Shown: in pieces, positions 46,392-56,424 of the stretch | Position numbering within the stretch: the stretch's first letter is position 1 | Layout of the letters: every line of letters begins with the position of its first letter | Origin: Photobacterium profundum | GTDB lineage: Bacteria > Pseudomonadota > Gammaproteobacteria > Enterobacterales > Vibrionaceae | Direction: 5' to 3' | Length of the DNA stretch: 64,000 nt | Assembly: GCF_003026285.1 (NCBI RefSeq) | Contig: NZ_PYOD01000001.1 | Location: 496,001-560,000 of the forward strand | Notes under the pieces: generated by a model | The model's database searches: none | What the model was told of the DNA's origin: nothing | The model's input: only the letters and a program-made list of their open reading frames with translations | Translations under genes and position numbers: made by a program

Positions 46392-47404
46392 CAGTTTCTT
46401 AACGTCTTTAAATAAGCGCGTACAGCACGATTATGCTCTACCAGCGATTTAGAAAATTTATGACCACCTTTACCGTCAGCCACAAAATAGTAAAATGAAC
46501 TCGTTTCTGGGTTTACCGCCGCTAAAACAGATGCTTTACTCGGCATTGCTATTGGCGTTGGAGGCAAACCAAAAATGGTATATGTGTTATAAGGTGTTGG
46601 CGTGCGTAAATCACGTTTACGAATATTCCCTTCATATTTATCACCCATACCGTAAATCACTGTAGGGTCTGTTTGAAGGCGCATACCTTTATTTAAGCGG
46701 TTCATGAATACCGAAGAAACCAAGGTTCGCTCGTCATCAACAGCTGTTTCTTTTTCAATAATCGAGGCCATAATTAAGGCCTCATAAGCCGACTTTAATG
46801 GTATATCGTTATCACGAGCTTGCCATGCTGTATCAAGTAAAGCCGTCATCTTATTGTACGCGCGCTTTAACAGCTCAAGATCAGACGTACCCGCCGTATA
46901 ATTATAGGTTTCAGGTAATAAGTAACCTTCGAGCTTACTAATATCTGTCGCACCAATGGCTTGAGCAATATCATCTTCTGACATGCCTTCACTTGCATGC
47001 ACAACAGCTGGTGCTGTTCTTAATTGCTCTAGCCAATCAACAAATCGGTCACCTTCAACGAGAGTAATAGAAAACTGATGCTCTTTTCCTGATGTGACTA
47101 ATCCAAGTACTTCTCGCAGGTTTTGATCTGGTATGATCAAATACGTACCAGCTTTAATACGTGTCAGTTGAGGCTCTAAACGGCCAATCCAACGTGTCCA
47201 TTTTGATGGTGTTACCACATCAGCAGTCACTAATTGATTCAGTAACCCTCGAAAACTGGTTCCAGGTGTTACCGTTAAAAGTACATCTTCTTGATTAATC
47301 ACAGACTGTTCAAGAGACTGGTTAACCTGTTGATACGACCAGCCTGCAACACCTGCTGCAAACACACCCAGTATAAGTACAACAATGAACAACTTCTTTA
47401 GCAC
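46391..47404 (-). CDS. mltG: Endolytic murein transglycosylase MltG
   Basis: Inner-membrane lytic transglycosylase (YceG family) that cuts nascent glycan strands and sets their length. 337 residues; a single N-terminal membrane anchor ([18 protein letters not shown]), LysM-like subdomain, then the catalytic domain with the essential Glu in [15 protein letters not shown] (about 218) and [18 protein letters not shown], followed by [20 protein letters not shown]. The start codon is GTG at 47404, overlapping the end of pabC by 7 bases. Confidence 0.94.
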   Translation of the reverse strand: MLKKLFIVVLILGVFAAGVAGWSYQQVNQSLEQSVINQEDVLLTVTPGTSFRGLLNQLVTADVVTPSKWTRWIGRLEPQLTRIKAGTYLIIPDQNLREVLGLVTSGKEHQFSITLVEGDRFVDWLEQLRTAPAVVHASEGMSEDDIAQAIGATDISKLEGYLLPETYNYTAGTSDLELLKRAYNKMTALLDTAWQARDNDIPLKSAYEALIMASIIEKETAVDDERTLVSSVFMNRLNKGMRLQTDPTVIYGMGDKYEGNIRKRDLRTPTPYNTYTIFGLPPTPIAMPSKASVLAAVNPETSSFYYFVADGKGGHKFSKSLVEHNRAVRAYLKTLRN

Positions 47405-48207
47405 GTATACAACCTCTTGTTTAAAGCACTGAGCAGTATTCGCTCAGAGAATTCATTTTCATTAATTTTTTTAATTGGCACTAACGCCATAAGCGCATTA
47501 GTAATAAAGATTTCATCAGCACAAAGCAATGACTCTAACGATGTTTTGACAAACTCAACACAATAGTCAGTGCTATCGAGCAATTCCAGTACGTGTGATC
47601 GCATCACACCATGTACACCTGACATATCCAATTCAGGTGTATATACGGTATTTTCACACCGCCAGAAAATATTTGATGCTGTCGCTTCCATTACATGCCC
47701 ATTAACATCAAGAACAACAGCGTCCAGCCAACCGCTATCATCGACCTCTTGCTTTAATAGCACTTGTTCAAGTCGATTAAGATGCTTAAAGCCAGCAAGC
47801 ATAGGAACAAGCCCAAGACGTTGCTGGCAAACACCCAACTCAATGCCATCTTGCTGCCATTCAACATAATGCTTTGGCCAATCAAAATTAGAAATGATGA
47901 CCTGAGTATCAACACAGCCTGCTGGACTATACCCTCGCCCACCGACACCACGACTGATCACGACTTTGACAACGCCTTTATCTGAATATTGTTTAGCTTG
48001 TTGATACACCTGTTGAGTTACGTCATCCCAATTAGGTGCAGAAATCCGGAATGTTTGTACATTTTTTTGTAATCGTTGGAGGTGCAATCGCCATAATAGC
48101 GGTTTACCTTGCTTGATCAGCACTGTAGTAAAACTACCATCACCATATTGAGCTGATCGATCACTTATCGAAATGCTGGATTGTTCCGTTCCATTGACCA
48201 GTACCAT
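47398..48207 (-). CDS. pabC: Aminodeoxychorismate lyase
   Basis: PLP enzyme of fold type IV that converts 4-amino-4-deoxychorismate to p-aminobenzoate and pyruvate for folate. 269 residues, the same as E. coli PabC. The catalytic Lys is in LAGFKHLNRLEQVL (about 140), and DVNGHVMEATASNIFWR gives the PLP-phosphate contacts. SDRSAQYGDGSFTTV is typical near the N terminus. It lies 142 bases after fabF, beyond a terminator. Confidence 0.93.
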   Translation of the reverse strand: MVLVNGTEQSSISISDRSAQYGDGSFTTVLIKQGKPLLWRLHLQRLQKNVQTFRISAPNWDDVTQQVYQQAKQYSDKGVVKVVISRGVGGRGYSPAGCVDTQVIISNFDWPKHYVEWQQDGIELGVCQQRLGLVPMLAGFKHLNRLEQVLLKQEVDDSGWLDAVVLDVNGHVMEATASNIFWRCENTVYTPELDMSGVHGVMRSHVLELLDSTDYCVEFVKTSLESLLCADEIFITNALMALVPIKKINENEFSERILLSALNKRLYTC

Positions 48208-48253
48208 ATTGAAATATTCTTCACAGCAAAATTAAATATAAATAAATACGTAT

Positions 48254-48290
48254 AAAAAAACGACCCGATGTAAACATCGGGTCGTTCATA
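48254..48290 (-). terminator. Terminator of fabF
   Basis: ACGACCCGATGT and ACATCGGGTCGT form a 12-bp stem; on the minus strand TTTTTTT follows. Some readthrough, or a second promoter in the 46 bases left, must supply pabC. Confidence 0.9.
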
Positions 48291-48349
48291 ATATCAGGTT
48301 ATCACTAATTTTTCCTGACCACTCGCTTTAGATGTCTAAAGGGGAATGT

Positions 48350-49591
48350 CTAGATCTTCTTGAATAGTAACGAGCCGTTTGTACCACCAAAACCAAATGA
48401 GTTACATAAAGAGTACTCAAGGTTCTTAACTTGGCGAGCTTCACCAGCTACATAATCAAGGTCACAGCCTTCATCAGGGTTATCTAAGTTAATTGTAGGC
48501 GGTACAGCCTGATCAACAAGAGACATAATAGAAATAATAGCTTCAACAGAACCCGCCGCACCTAACAGGTGGCCAGTCATCGATTTTGTTGATGATACTA
48601 ATACATCTTCAACTGCAGCACCCATAGCGCGCTTAATACCACGCGTTTCAGCTACATCACCTGCAGGTGTTGATGTACCGTGAGCGTTAATATAGCCAAT
48701 TTTATCAGCATTGATACCCGCATCACGTAGTGTCGCTTCCATTGCCAAAGCGCCACCAGAACCATCAGGCGTTGGTGAAGTCATGTGATAAGCATCACCA
48801 CTCATACCAAAGCCAACAAGTTCAGCGTAGATTGTTGCACCACGCGCTTTCGCATGTTCGTATTCTTCTACAACTATCACACCTGCACCATCACCTAGAA
48901 CAAAACCGTCACGGTCTTTGTCCCAAGGGCGAGAAGCCGCTTGTGGATCATCGTTGCGAGTTGATAACGCTTTAGCAGCTGCAAAGCCGCCCATGCCTAG
49001 CTCTGTAGATGCTTTTTCAGCACCGCCAGCTAGCATTGCGTCAGCATCGCCATATGCAATCATACGTGCTGCATGGCCAATGTTATGAAGACCAGTAGTA
49101 CAAGCCGTAGAGATAGCGATGTTAGGACCACGTAAGCCATGCATGATAGACATGTGACCCGCAATCATATTTACAATTGTTGATGGAACAAAGAACGGGC
49201 TAATTTTGCGCGGTCCTTTATCCATAAAGGCTTGATGACCAGCTTCGATAAGCCCTAGACCACCAATACCAGAACCGATAGCAACACCAATACGGTGTGC
49301 GTTTTCTTCTGTTACTTCAATGCCTGAATCTTTAAATGCTTGCACGCCAGCTGCAATGCCATATTGGATAAATAAATCCATTTTACGGGCATCTTTTTTG
49401 GTCATGTATTCTTCAGGGTTGAAGTCTTTGATCATACCGGCAAACTGAGTAGCAAATAAGCTAGCATCAAAATGCTCAATAGTACTAATACCACTAGTAC
49501 CAGATAGTAAAGCCTTCCAAGAAGATTCAACCGAATTGCCAACAGGAGTTAGCATACCCATGCCAGTAACAACTACACGACGTTTTGACAC
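48350..49591 (-). CDS. fabF: 3-oxoacyl-[ACP] synthase II
   Basis: Elongating condensing enzyme of type II fatty-acid synthesis, able to extend palmitoleoyl-ACP. 413 residues, as in E. coli. Catalytic Cys in [16 protein letters not shown] (about 163), His in [13 protein letters not shown] (about 303), Lys/His in [14 protein letters not shown] (about 335-340). It comes after acpP with a terminator in between, which would lower fabF expression relative to acpP. Confidence 0.97.
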   Translation of the reverse strand: MSKRRVVVTGMGMLTPVGNSVESSWKALLSGTSGISTIEHFDASLFATQFAGMIKDFNPEEYMTKKDARKMDLFIQYGIAAGVQAFKDSGIEVTEENAHRIGVAIGSGIGGLGLIEAGHQAFMDKGPRKISPFFVPSTIVNMIAGHMSIMHGLRGPNIAISTACTTGLHNIGHAARMIAYGDADAMLAGGAEKASTELGMGGFAAAKALSTRNDDPQAASRPWDKDRDGFVLGDGAGVIVVEEYEHAKARGATIYAELVGFGMSGDAYHMTSPTPDGSGGALAMEATLRDAGINADKIGYINAHGTSTPAGDVAETRGIKRAMGAAVEDVLVSSTKSMTGHLLGAAGSVEAIISIMSLVDQAVPPTINLDNPDEGCDLDYVAGEARQVKNLEYSLCNSFGFGGTNGSLLFKKI

Positions 49592-49630
49592 GATTAATTT
49601 CTCCGGGAAAATGAGGATTAAAACAGACTT

Positions 49631-49661
49631 TAAAAAAATCAGGCGGTCATGGTGACCGCCT
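49631..49661 (-). terminator. Attenuating terminator between acpP and fabF
   Basis: AGGCGGTCA and TGACCGCCT arms around 3 bases; GATTTTTTT follows on the minus strand. It lies 15 bases past the acpP stop and would let acpP be made in excess over fabF. Confidence 0.85.
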
Positions 49662-49675
49662 GGAGGTGTTCTTTA

Positions 49676-49912
49676 TTACTCAGAAGCGCTGTTTACGTAG
49701 TCGATTGCAGCTTGAACTGTAGTAATTTTTTCAGCTTCTTCGTCAGGAATTTCTGTATCGAATTCTTCTTCAAGAGCCATTACTAGTTCAACTGTATCTA
49801 GTGAATCAGCACCTAGATCGTCAACGAAAGAAGCTTCGTTCTTAACTTCTGCTTCGTCCACACCTAGTTGCTCAATGATGATTTTTCTTACGCGATCTTC
49901 GATGTTGCTCAT
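49676..49912 (-). CDS. acpP: Acyl carrier protein
   Basis: 78-residue acidic carrier, length as in E. coli. The phosphopantetheine serine is in [20 protein letters not shown] (about 37). It carries growing acyl chains for FabD, FabH, FabF, FabG and PlsX, all encoded here. A 159-base gap with a nested hairpin separates it from fabG. Confidence 0.98.
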   Translation of the reverse strand: MSNIEDRVRKIIIEQLGVDEAEVKNEASFVDDLGADSLDTVELVMALEEEFDTEIPDEEAEKITTVQAAIDYVNSASE

Positions 49913-49976
49913 ACTAATATATTTCCTTAAAACAAGAATTCGCTAATGCGATTTGCTGTAGTTTATTCATTACTAC

Positions 49977-50069
49977 AAAAGTTGCAAGACCCTCATTGCT
50001 GGTCAAACCACGATTTTTCATGAAATCATGTCGAGTTTGACTTGCGTCATCAAGTATTGCAACTTTTTT
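49977..50069 (-). promoter_or_regulatory. Nested inverted repeat between fabG and acpP
   Basis: Three concentric pairs of arms: GTTGCAA/TTGCAAC (49981-49987, 50057-50063), GTCAAAC/GTTTGAC (50002-50008, 50035-50041), GATTT/AAATC (50012-50016, 50023-50027). The outer pair is flanked by AAAA and TTTTTT. It begins right after the fabG stop on the minus strand, and may be a processing site, terminator or leader structure of acpP. Confidence 0.65.
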
Positions 50070-50071
50070 GA

Positions 50072-50806
50072 TTAAATCATGTACATGCCGCCGTTAACAT
50101 GTAACGTTTCACCGGTTACATAAGCAGCATCTTCAGAAGCCAAGAAAGCAACAGCTGCTGCAATTTCACGCGGATCACCTAAACGACCAGCAGGAACATT
50201 TGCTAGTGTAGCAGCACGTTGCTCATCATTCAGGGCTTTTGTCATATCTGTTTCAATAAAACCTGGCGCTACCGCATTCACAGTAATACCACGAGATGCC
50301 ACTTCACGTGCCATAGATTTAGTGAAACCAATCAAACCTGCTTTCGCAGCTGCGTAATTAGTTTGACCTGCATTACCCATAGTACCGACAACAGAACCAA
50401 TGCTAATAATACGACCATTACGCTTTTTCATCATGGCACGTAGCACTGCTTTAGAAAGACGGAAAACAGATGTTAGGTTAGTATCCATGATATCTTGCCA
50501 TTCGTCATCTTTCATACGCATTAACAAGTTGTCACGAGTAATACCCGCATTGTTTACCAAAATATCAATATCGCCGAACTGCTCTTTAATCTGCTTTAGT
50601 GTATCAGCGATTGAGTCAGGTGAAGTCACGTTCAGGGCTAAACCTTTACCTTTATCACCTAAATATGCGCTAATTGCTTCTGCGCCACTTTCAGACGTTG
50701 CAGTACCAATAACAGTTGCGCCGCGCTCAACCAAAATTTCAGCGATTGCACGACCAATACCACGGCTTGCACCTGTTACTAGAGCAACTTTACCTTCCAG
50801 GCTCAT
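50072..50806 (-). CDS. fabG: 3-oxoacyl-[ACP] reductase
   Basis: NADPH-dependent short-chain dehydrogenase reducing 3-oxoacyl-ACP; 244 residues, as in E. coli. Cofactor loop VTGASRGIGRAIAE (about 10-23), NNAGITRDNLLMRMK, catalytic Ser in ISIGSVVGTMGNAGQ, and Tyr/Lys in TNYAAAKAGLIGFTKS. The C-terminal VAFLASEDAAYVTGETLHVN is typical. AGAGGAAA precedes the start; fabD ends 23 bases upstream. Confidence 0.97.
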   Translation of the reverse strand: MSLEGKVALVTGASRGIGRAIAEILVERGATVIGTATSESGAEAISAYLGDKGKGLALNVTSPDSIADTLKQIKEQFGDIDILVNNAGITRDNLLMRMKDDEWQDIMDTNLTSVFRLSKAVLRAMMKKRNGRIISIGSVVGTMGNAGQTNYAAAKAGLIGFTKSMAREVASRGITVNAVAPGFIETDMTKALNDEQRAATLANVPAGRLGDPREIAAAVAFLASEDAAYVTGETLHVNGGMYMI

Positions 50807-50829
50807 TGTATTTCCTCTTTAAATAATAC

Positions 50830-51753
50830 TTATTTTGCTGCTTCTAAACTTGCAGAATCATTCACAACAGCACTTGTTAATGCACGATTAATGCGTTTCG
50901 TTAGGCCAGTAAGGACTTTACCAGGACCCATTTCAAGTAGCTGCTCAATACCTTCATTTGCCATGCGCTCTACAGATTCAGTCCAACGAACTGGTCCATA
51001 TAATTGCTTAACAAGTGCGAGCTTAATCGCAGCAGGATCGCTCTCAGTTTGCACATCAGCATTGTTGATCACTGGAATAGAAGGCGTATTAAATTCAATA
51101 GCTTCTAATGCCACTGCTAGCTTATCTGCTGCGGGTTTCATTAGTGCACAATGTGAAGGCACCGATACTGGTAATGGAAGTGCACGCTTCGCGCCAGCTT
51201 CTTTACACAATACATTAGCACGCTCAACCGCTTCTTTATTTCCCGCAATCACAACCTGACCCGGTGAGTTAAAGTTAACCGGAGAAACGATTTGGTCTTG
51301 TGCTGCTTCTTCACATGCTTTCGCAATTGAATCATTATCCAGACCAATAATTGCAGACATTGCACCTACACCAGCAGGTACAGCTTCTTGCATTAATTGA
51401 CCACGAAGTTCAACTAATTTAATGGCTTCTTTAAAGTCAATCACACCGGCACAAACCAATGCTGAATATTCACCTAGGCTATGACCTGCAAGTACTGCTG
51501 GTTGCTCACCACCTTGTTCTTGCCATACACGCCAAATCGCAACAGATGCTGCTAATAAAGCAGGCTGTGTGCGATCAGTTTGATTTAAATCTTCAGCAGG
51601 TCCGTTTTGTACCAGTGCCCATAGGTCATAACCTAGTACTTCTGATGCTTCAGCAAAAGTATACTTAACAACATCAAATTTTTCAGCAAGTTCAGCCAAC
51701 ATACCAACAGCCTGAGAACCTTGCCCAGGAAAAACAATCGCGAATTTAGACAT
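50830..51753 (-). CDS. fabD: Malonyl-CoA:ACP transacylase
   Basis: Loads malonyl groups on ACP; 307 residues (E. coli 309). FPGQGSQAVGML starts the fold, the nucleophile Ser is in VLAGHSLGEYSALV (about 92), and the partner His in SVPSHCALMKPAA (about 201). Member of the fab operon between fabH and fabG. Confidence 0.97.
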   Translation of the reverse strand: MSKFAIVFPGQGSQAVGMLAELAEKFDVVKYTFAEASEVLGYDLWALVQNGPAEDLNQTDRTQPALLAASVAIWRVWQEQGGEQPAVLAGHSLGEYSALVCAGVIDFKEAIKLVELRGQLMQEAVPAGVGAMSAIIGLDNDSIAKACEEAAQDQIVSPVNFNSPGQVVIAGNKEAVERANVLCKEAGAKRALPLPVSVPSHCALMKPAADKLAVALEAIEFNTPSIPVINNADVQTESDPAAIKLALVKQLYGPVRWTESVERMANEGIEQLLEMGPGKVLTGLTKRINRALTSAVVNDSASLEAAK

Positions 51754-51814
51754 TCGAGAGTCCTTTAATTTTTTTAAACTAAGTTTTTCAGTTTTAACTT
51801 AACTAATCGCTTTA

Positions 51815-51841
51815 AACAATCCTGTTATTTATCAGGTTGTT
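51815..51841 (-). other. Small hairpin in the fabH-fabD gap
   Basis: AACAA(T)CCTG and CAGGTTGTT arms around 8 bases in the 154-base fabH-fabD space. It lacks a T run long enough for a terminator. The rest of the gap is AT-rich. Confidence 0.4.
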
Positions 51842-51907
51842 ATTATTTTAACTTTAAGCAGTTTTTTAATCGTTATCGTTAAAAATTGAAAGCAATTAGC
51901 AACATAA

Positions 51908-52864
51908 TTAGAATTTAACTAGGGCAGAACCCCAAGTAAAACCACCACCAAAAGCTTCCAGCAGCAAGGTTTGTCCGCGCTGGATACGTCCATCACGTAC
52001 GGCCTCATCGAGAGCTGTCGGTACAGTTGCGGCCGACGTATTGCCATGACGATCGAGTGTTACCACCACTTGATCCATCGACATAGAAAGCTTTTTCGCT
52101 GTGGCTGAAATAATACGCAGATTCGCCTGATGAGGTACTAACCAATCAAGCTCAGATTTATCCATGTTATTTTCAGCAAGCGTATTTTTAACAAGATTAG
52201 ATAGTTGTGTAACCGCCACCTTGAATACTTCATTACCAGCCATATACAACCACTTATCCTCAGTGAATGTTTGACCGTGATCAGGTATTGCTAGGCTTAG
52301 TAAACCGCCAAAATGACCGTCAGCATGCAAATGCGTGGAAATAATACCGGGCTCTTCACTTGCACCAATAACAACAGCCCCCGCAGCATCACCAAACAAG
52401 ATGATCGTCGAACGATCCTCTGGATCACATTTGTGCGAAAGGGCATCAGCACCAATCACCAAAATATTCTTTGCCATGCCTGTTTTAATATGCTGATCTG
52501 CAATACTTAGAGCATAAACAAAACCAGAACATGCAGCCGCAATATCAAATGCAGGGCACCCTTTAATATCGAGCATCCCTTGAACCTGACAAGCAGCTGA
52601 AGGGAATGAGTGACTTGCACTGGTTGTTGCTACAATAATCAAATCAATGTCTTCTTTATCAATACCCGCCATTTCAATAGCGTTTAAAGAAGCTTGATAT
52701 CCCATTACTGCCACAGTTTCATCTGGCGCAGCAATACGACGTTCGCGGATACCTGTTCGGGCAACGATCCACTCATCGCTGGTATCTATCATTTGCTCTA
52801 AATCTGCATTAGAGCGAATCTGAGATGGCAGATAACTGCCAGTTCCTAAAATTTTACTATACAT
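51908..52864 (-). CDS. fabH: 3-oxoacyl-[ACP] synthase III
   Basis: Initiates fatty-acid synthesis by joining acetyl-CoA with malonyl-ACP. 318 residues (E. coli 317). Catalytic Cys in [14 protein letters not shown] (about 112), His in [12 protein letters not shown] (about 245), Asn in [12 protein letters not shown] (about 275). It follows plsX by 5 bases. Confidence 0.97.
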   Translation of the reverse strand: MYSKILGTGSYLPSQIRSNADLEQMIDTSDEWIVARTGIRERRIAAPDETVAVMGYQASLNAIEMAGIDKEDIDLIIVATTSASHSFPSAACQVQGMLDIKGCPAFDIAAACSGFVYALSIADQHIKTGMAKNILVIGADALSHKCDPEDRSTIILFGDAAGAVVIGASEEPGIISTHLHADGHFGGLLSLAIPDHGQTFTEDKWLYMAGNEVFKVAVTQLSNLVKNTLAENNMDKSELDWLVPHQANLRIISATAKKLSMSMDQVVVTLDRHGNTSAATVPTALDEAVRDGRIQRGQTLLLEAFGGGFTWGSALVKF

Positions 52865-52869
52865 GAAGA

Positions 52870-53895
52870 CTAATAATGCCTCTCGAGTAAGACTTCTTCC
52901 AAACGGTCACTGATTTTAGTCGGTATTTGCCGTTTGACCTCGTGTACCGCTTCACCTATCGCATTTGCGAAAGCGGCAGTATCAGCTCTTCCATGGCTTT
53001 TAACCACAATACCTCGTAATCCTAACAGACTTGCACCGTTGTACTGGTCGGGGTTCAATTTCTTAAGGCTAACGAATAGATCGCTAAACAACCATTTAGC
53101 TAACAAACGTTTCATTGGGTTAGTAGAAATTGCCTGTTTAAAGCTACTAATGAAGAGATTAGCTACGCCTTCACTGGTTTTTAAACTGACATTTCCAACA
53201 AAGCCATCGCAAACAATCACATCCGCTTTGCCTGCATATAACTGATCACCTTCAATGTAGCCTATATAGTGAATATCAGGCGAATTGCTTAGCATTTCAG
53301 CACAACGTTTTACTAAATCATTACCTTTAATTTCTTCTTCACCGATATTCAGTAAAGCAACGCGAGGTTTTGACGGTAAAGATTGTTCAGCCAGTACAGA
53401 GCCCATTACTGCAAATTGAAATAACGTATCTGCATCACAGGATACATTCGCGCCTAAATCCAATAGCCACGTTTTATTTAAACCATGGGTAGGTATAGCA
53501 GAGACTAATGCAGGACGATCAACACCAGGAAGCTGTTTGAGAGTATAACGAGACAGGGCCATTAATGCCCCCGTATTACCAGCACTAACACAAGCATCTG
53601 CTTCACCATCGGAAACAGCATCTAATGCCATACGCATAGATGTACCTTGGCTTCGACGCAAAGCATGAGATGGACGAGTTTCGTCGGCAATCACAAGATC
53701 GCTATGAATGATACTAATACGAGAATGAGAGTGTTGATTAAGAAGAGTTAGTTGCGCGGCGATAGCACTATGATCACCATAAAGTTTAATTTTGAGTTCA
53801 GGGTATTGTAACAGTGCCTGCACAGCGGCAGGCACTATTACTTGAGGACCGAAATCCCCACCCATCGCATCAAGTGCAACGGTTAGACCAGTCAA
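52870..53895 (-). CDS. plsX: Phosphate acyltransferase PlsX
   Basis: Makes acyl phosphate from acyl-ACP for phospholipid synthesis; peripheral membrane enzyme. 341 residues (E. coli about 356). Family motifs: [72 protein letters not shown]. It lies 9 bases after rpmF and 5 before fabH. Confidence 0.96.
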   Translation of the reverse strand: MTGLTVALDAMGGDFGPQVIVPAAVQALLQYPELKIKLYGDHSAIAAQLTLLNQHSHSRISIIHSDLVIADETRPSHALRRSQGTSMRMALDAVSDGEADACVSAGNTGALMALSRYTLKQLPGVDRPALVSAIPTHGLNKTWLLDLGANVSCDADTLFQFAVMGSVLAEQSLPSKPRVALLNIGEEEIKGNDLVKRCAEMLSNSPDIHYIGYIEGDQLYAGKADVIVCDGFVGNVSLKTSEGVANLFISSFKQAISTNPMKRLLAKWLFSDLFVSLKKLNPDQYNGASLLGLRGIVVKSHGRADTAAFANAIGEAVHEVKRQIPTKISDRLEEVLLERHY

Positions 53896-53904
53896 GGCTC
53901 AACC

Positions 53905-54075
53905 TTATTTGTTGATAACCTTGCGGCCACGGTAGAAACCGTCAGCTGTCACGTGGTGACGTAGGTGAGTTTCACCACTTGCAGAGTCTACAGATACAGC
54001 TGCAGTTGTTAGTGCATCGTGTGAACGACGCATGCCACGTGCTGCACGTGATTTTTTGCTCTTTTGTACGGCCAT
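53905..54075 (-). CDS. rpmF: 50S ribosomal protein L32
   Basis: A 56-residue basic protein starting [20 protein letters not shown] and ending [11 protein letters not shown], the L32 signature, with the same length class as E. coli L32 (57). It is the zinc-free form: no CxxC pairs are present. AGGAG lies upstream. Its place between yceD and plsX is the standard order. Confidence 0.97.
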   Translation of the reverse strand: MAVQKSKKSRAARGMRRSHDALTTAAVSVDSASGETHLRHHVTADGFYRGRKVINK

Positions 54076-54100
54076 TAACCCTACTCCTGTTAAATAACAC

Positions 54101-54619
54101 TTACTTAGATTGTTTCAATACTGCAAACGGATTCGGACGCTCATCAGCAATAGGGAGTTTACCAAAGACTTTATCAGATGAACTCACTTTACAGTCAGCA
54201 TCATCATGCATAGCAATCTGAGGTAGTTCTAATATCAACTCATCTTCGATGATTTCAACTAGATTAATCTCACCATTTTCGTCGACTTCAGCCGGCTCAT
54301 AAGCTTCCGGAAACTCATCATCATCTTCATCAGTTTTGAGAAGCGGACTATAACAGAACTCCACACTAGAAGTGTGATTGAATTCTTCCTGACATCGCTG
54401 ACAGGTTAACGTTACTTCTACATCAGCACTACCGTGCATGACTGCGAGGTGACGTCGGTCAAAGTCAAATGACAAGGTGACGTTTGCATCACTTTTTACG
54501 CTCTGAGTGGATTCAGCTAGACGCGTCAGTAACTCGGCTTTGATGATACCATCATAATCAAGTTGTTTCTGAGCTGCGCGAACTGGATCGACCTTCAGCG
54601 GTAATTTTACCTTTTGCAT
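54101..54619 (-). CDS. yceD: YceD (DUF177), 23S rRNA accumulation protein
   Basis: A 172-residue acidic protein of the DUF177 family, linked to 23S rRNA accumulation. [20 protein letters not shown] at the start, a CxxC pair in [12 protein letters not shown], then an acidic stretch [17 protein letters not shown] and [20 protein letters not shown]. The C-terminal [11 protein letters not shown] is conserved. It is the first gene of the rpmF-fab group. Confidence 0.93.
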   Translation of the reverse strand: MQKVKLPLKVDPVRAAQKQLDYDGIIKAELLTRLAESTQSVKSDANVTLSFDFDRRHLAVMHGSADVEVTLTCQRCQEEFNHTSSVEFCYSPLLKTDEDDDEFPEAYEPAEVDENGEINLVEIIEDELILELPQIAMHDDADCKVSSSDKVFGKLPIADERPNPFAVLKQSK

Positions 54620-54983
54620 AGGGCGCGAATATTAGCCTTCTAATTAGTTTGAGTCAAAGGAAATGTGTGTGAAATAACAGCTTTTGACCATTTCGCCAAA
54701 GAAGGTTCAACCCCTCTTGCTACAATCACCACTTTCCCATCGGTTTGATGGTTATTTACTCATGAGTCAATCACTTGCTCTCCTTATAGAGAGCGAATAA
54801 ATAACACACAAAAATAGTATGAAAAACGTTCTCACCAGTAGCGAAGATTGCTATCAACCACTCATTTAATGGTACTTTAGCTGAAAATTATGCCATGGCA
54901 TTTTATCTATAGTCAGCGAAAAACTCGATTCCAATACCTGAGAGAGTTAGACTGTGCCTAGCATTCCTTCACAAGTACAAACC
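54620..54983. other. Divergent promoter region between yceD and yceF
   Basis: 364 bases with no gene, holding the promoter of the yceD-rpmF-fab operon. A 6-bp inverted repeat, GCTCTC/GAGAGC (54777-54782, 54789-54794), is the only structure noted and lacks a T run. Confidence 0.45.
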
Positions 54984-55565
54984 ATGACACAACCTTTATT
55001 ACTTGCATCAACCTCTCCTTTCAGAAAGGCGTTGTTAGATAAGTTTCAATATCCTTTTGAGACAGCAAATCCCAATACTGATGAGAGTAGCTTCTCTGGT
55101 GAATCTGCCGAAGCTCTTGTTCAAAGATTAGCAGAACAAAAAGCCAAAGCATGTGAAAACAATTACCCTGATCACTTAATCATTGGCTCAGATCAGGTCT
55201 GCGTGATCAATGATAAAATTATTGGTAAGCCCCACACAGTTGAAAATGCTTGCCTACAACTTAAAGCCGCAAGCGGACAAATTGTAACGTTTTATACAGG
55301 CTTATGCCTCTACAACGCAAAAACAGGACAAAGCGATGTTATGTGCGAACCTTTCCACGTTCACTTTCGCCAACTAACAGAGCAAGAAATCAAACGCTAC
55401 ATTGAACGTGAAATGCCGCTTTATTGTGCTGGTAGCTTTATGTGTGAGGGACTAGGCATCGCTTTATTCAATAAATTAGAAGGACGCGATCCTAATACTC
55501 TCATTGGCCTACCCTTAATTGCTCTACGTGAAATGCTAGAAAAACAAGGCATTCATATTTTATAG
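54984..55565 (+). CDS. yceF: Maf-family nucleoside triphosphate pyrophosphatase YceF
   Basis: House-cleaning enzyme of the Maf family, YceF subgroup, reported to act on modified or 7-methyl-GTP-type nucleotides. 193 residues from the ATG at 54984, which gives [17 protein letters not shown] at the N terminus; a GTG at 54954 would add ten residues absent in relatives. Other motifs: [45 protein letters not shown], and NTLIGLPL. In E. coli it is also between rluC and yceD. Confidence 0.92.
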   Translation: MTQPLLLASTSPFRKALLDKFQYPFETANPNTDESSFSGESAEALVQRLAEQKAKACENNYPDHLIIGSDQVCVINDKIIGKPHTVENACLQLKAASGQIVTFYTGLCLYNAKTGQSDVMCEPFHVHFRQLTEQEIKRYIEREMPLYCAGSFMCEGLGIALFNKLEGRDPNTLIGLPLIALREMLEKQGIHIL

Positions 55566-55691
55566 ATCAAATACAGCTTAGAAAAGAGAATCAGGTTCAA
55601 CGGTTCATAGAAGTAATTCGAAATCATCAATAAGACACTCGCATTGCTTCTATCATACCCAGCTCGTCCTTTATCACGATTAAACAACAAT

Positions 55692-56357
55692 CTATTTATT
55701 CGCAAGACCAGGAACCATTAACAGCTCTTCAATCAAATCAATGACAAATACTGGGTTATATCGATTCAATGTTTCTCTATCATCGACTCCCCAAGTAATA
55801 CCAACAACATCTACTCCGGCATTATTTGCAAGCCGCATATCATGAACACTATCACCAACCATTAATGCTTCATCTGGTTGTAACCCTAATTCAGCCAGCA
55901 CTTCATGAATCATAAGAGGGTCTGGTTTCGATGCAGTTTCATCGGCGCATCGAGATACAGCAAAATAGTCTTGAATCTGTGTGTGTTGAAACGCACGATT
56001 CAATCCCCTTCTACGTTTACCCGTTGCTATCGCAAGAACTAACTTCTGCTGTTGTAACAATTTTAATGTTTCAACGACCCCTGAATAAAGCTGGCTATCT
56101 TGTCGGTTATCCGCAGCCACATAGAGTTCACTATATCGCTGTTGCCATAGCGTGTGTTGCACATCAGTCGCATTTGGATACAAGCTATTTGCTGTTGCTT
56201 CCAAACTTAAACCGATTGTTTGTTTATACGCGTTAACTGAAAGGCTTGTTAATCCATCCGTCATTTCAGCAGATTGATGCATACAAGTTACAATTTGAGA
56301 GATAGTGTTCATTAACGTTCCATCCCAATCAAAAATAACAACCTTGTACTTTTTCAT
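55692..56357 (-). CDS. HAD-superfamily phosphatase, phosphoglycolate phosphatase-like
   Basis: A 221-residue HAD-IA hydrolase with a cap domain. Motif I VIFDWDGTLMNT (about 7-18), motif II LAIATGKRRRGL, motif III Lys in SKPDPLMIHEV, motif IV MVGDSVHDMRLANNAGV. Relatives are annotated as Gph-like or beta-phosphoglucomutase-like; the substrate is not known. It lies 67 bases downstream of rluC in the same direction, as is common in vibrios. Confidence 0.88.
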   Translation of the reverse strand: MKKYKVVIFDWDGTLMNTISQIVTCMHQSAEMTDGLTSLSVNAYKQTIGLSLEATANSLYPNATDVQHTLWQQRYSELYVAADNRQDSQLYSGVVETLKLLQQQKLVLAIATGKRRRGLNRAFQHTQIQDYFAVSRCADETASKPDPLMIHEVLAELGLQPDEALMVGDSVHDMRLANNAGVDVVGITWGVDDRETLNRYNPVFVIDLIEELLMVPGLANK

Positions 56358-56424
56358 ACTTTTCCTTTATCGAGTCTGGCTAAATTCAAGTAACAAGAGC
56401 AACAAGCCTTCAGTGTAAATACCG

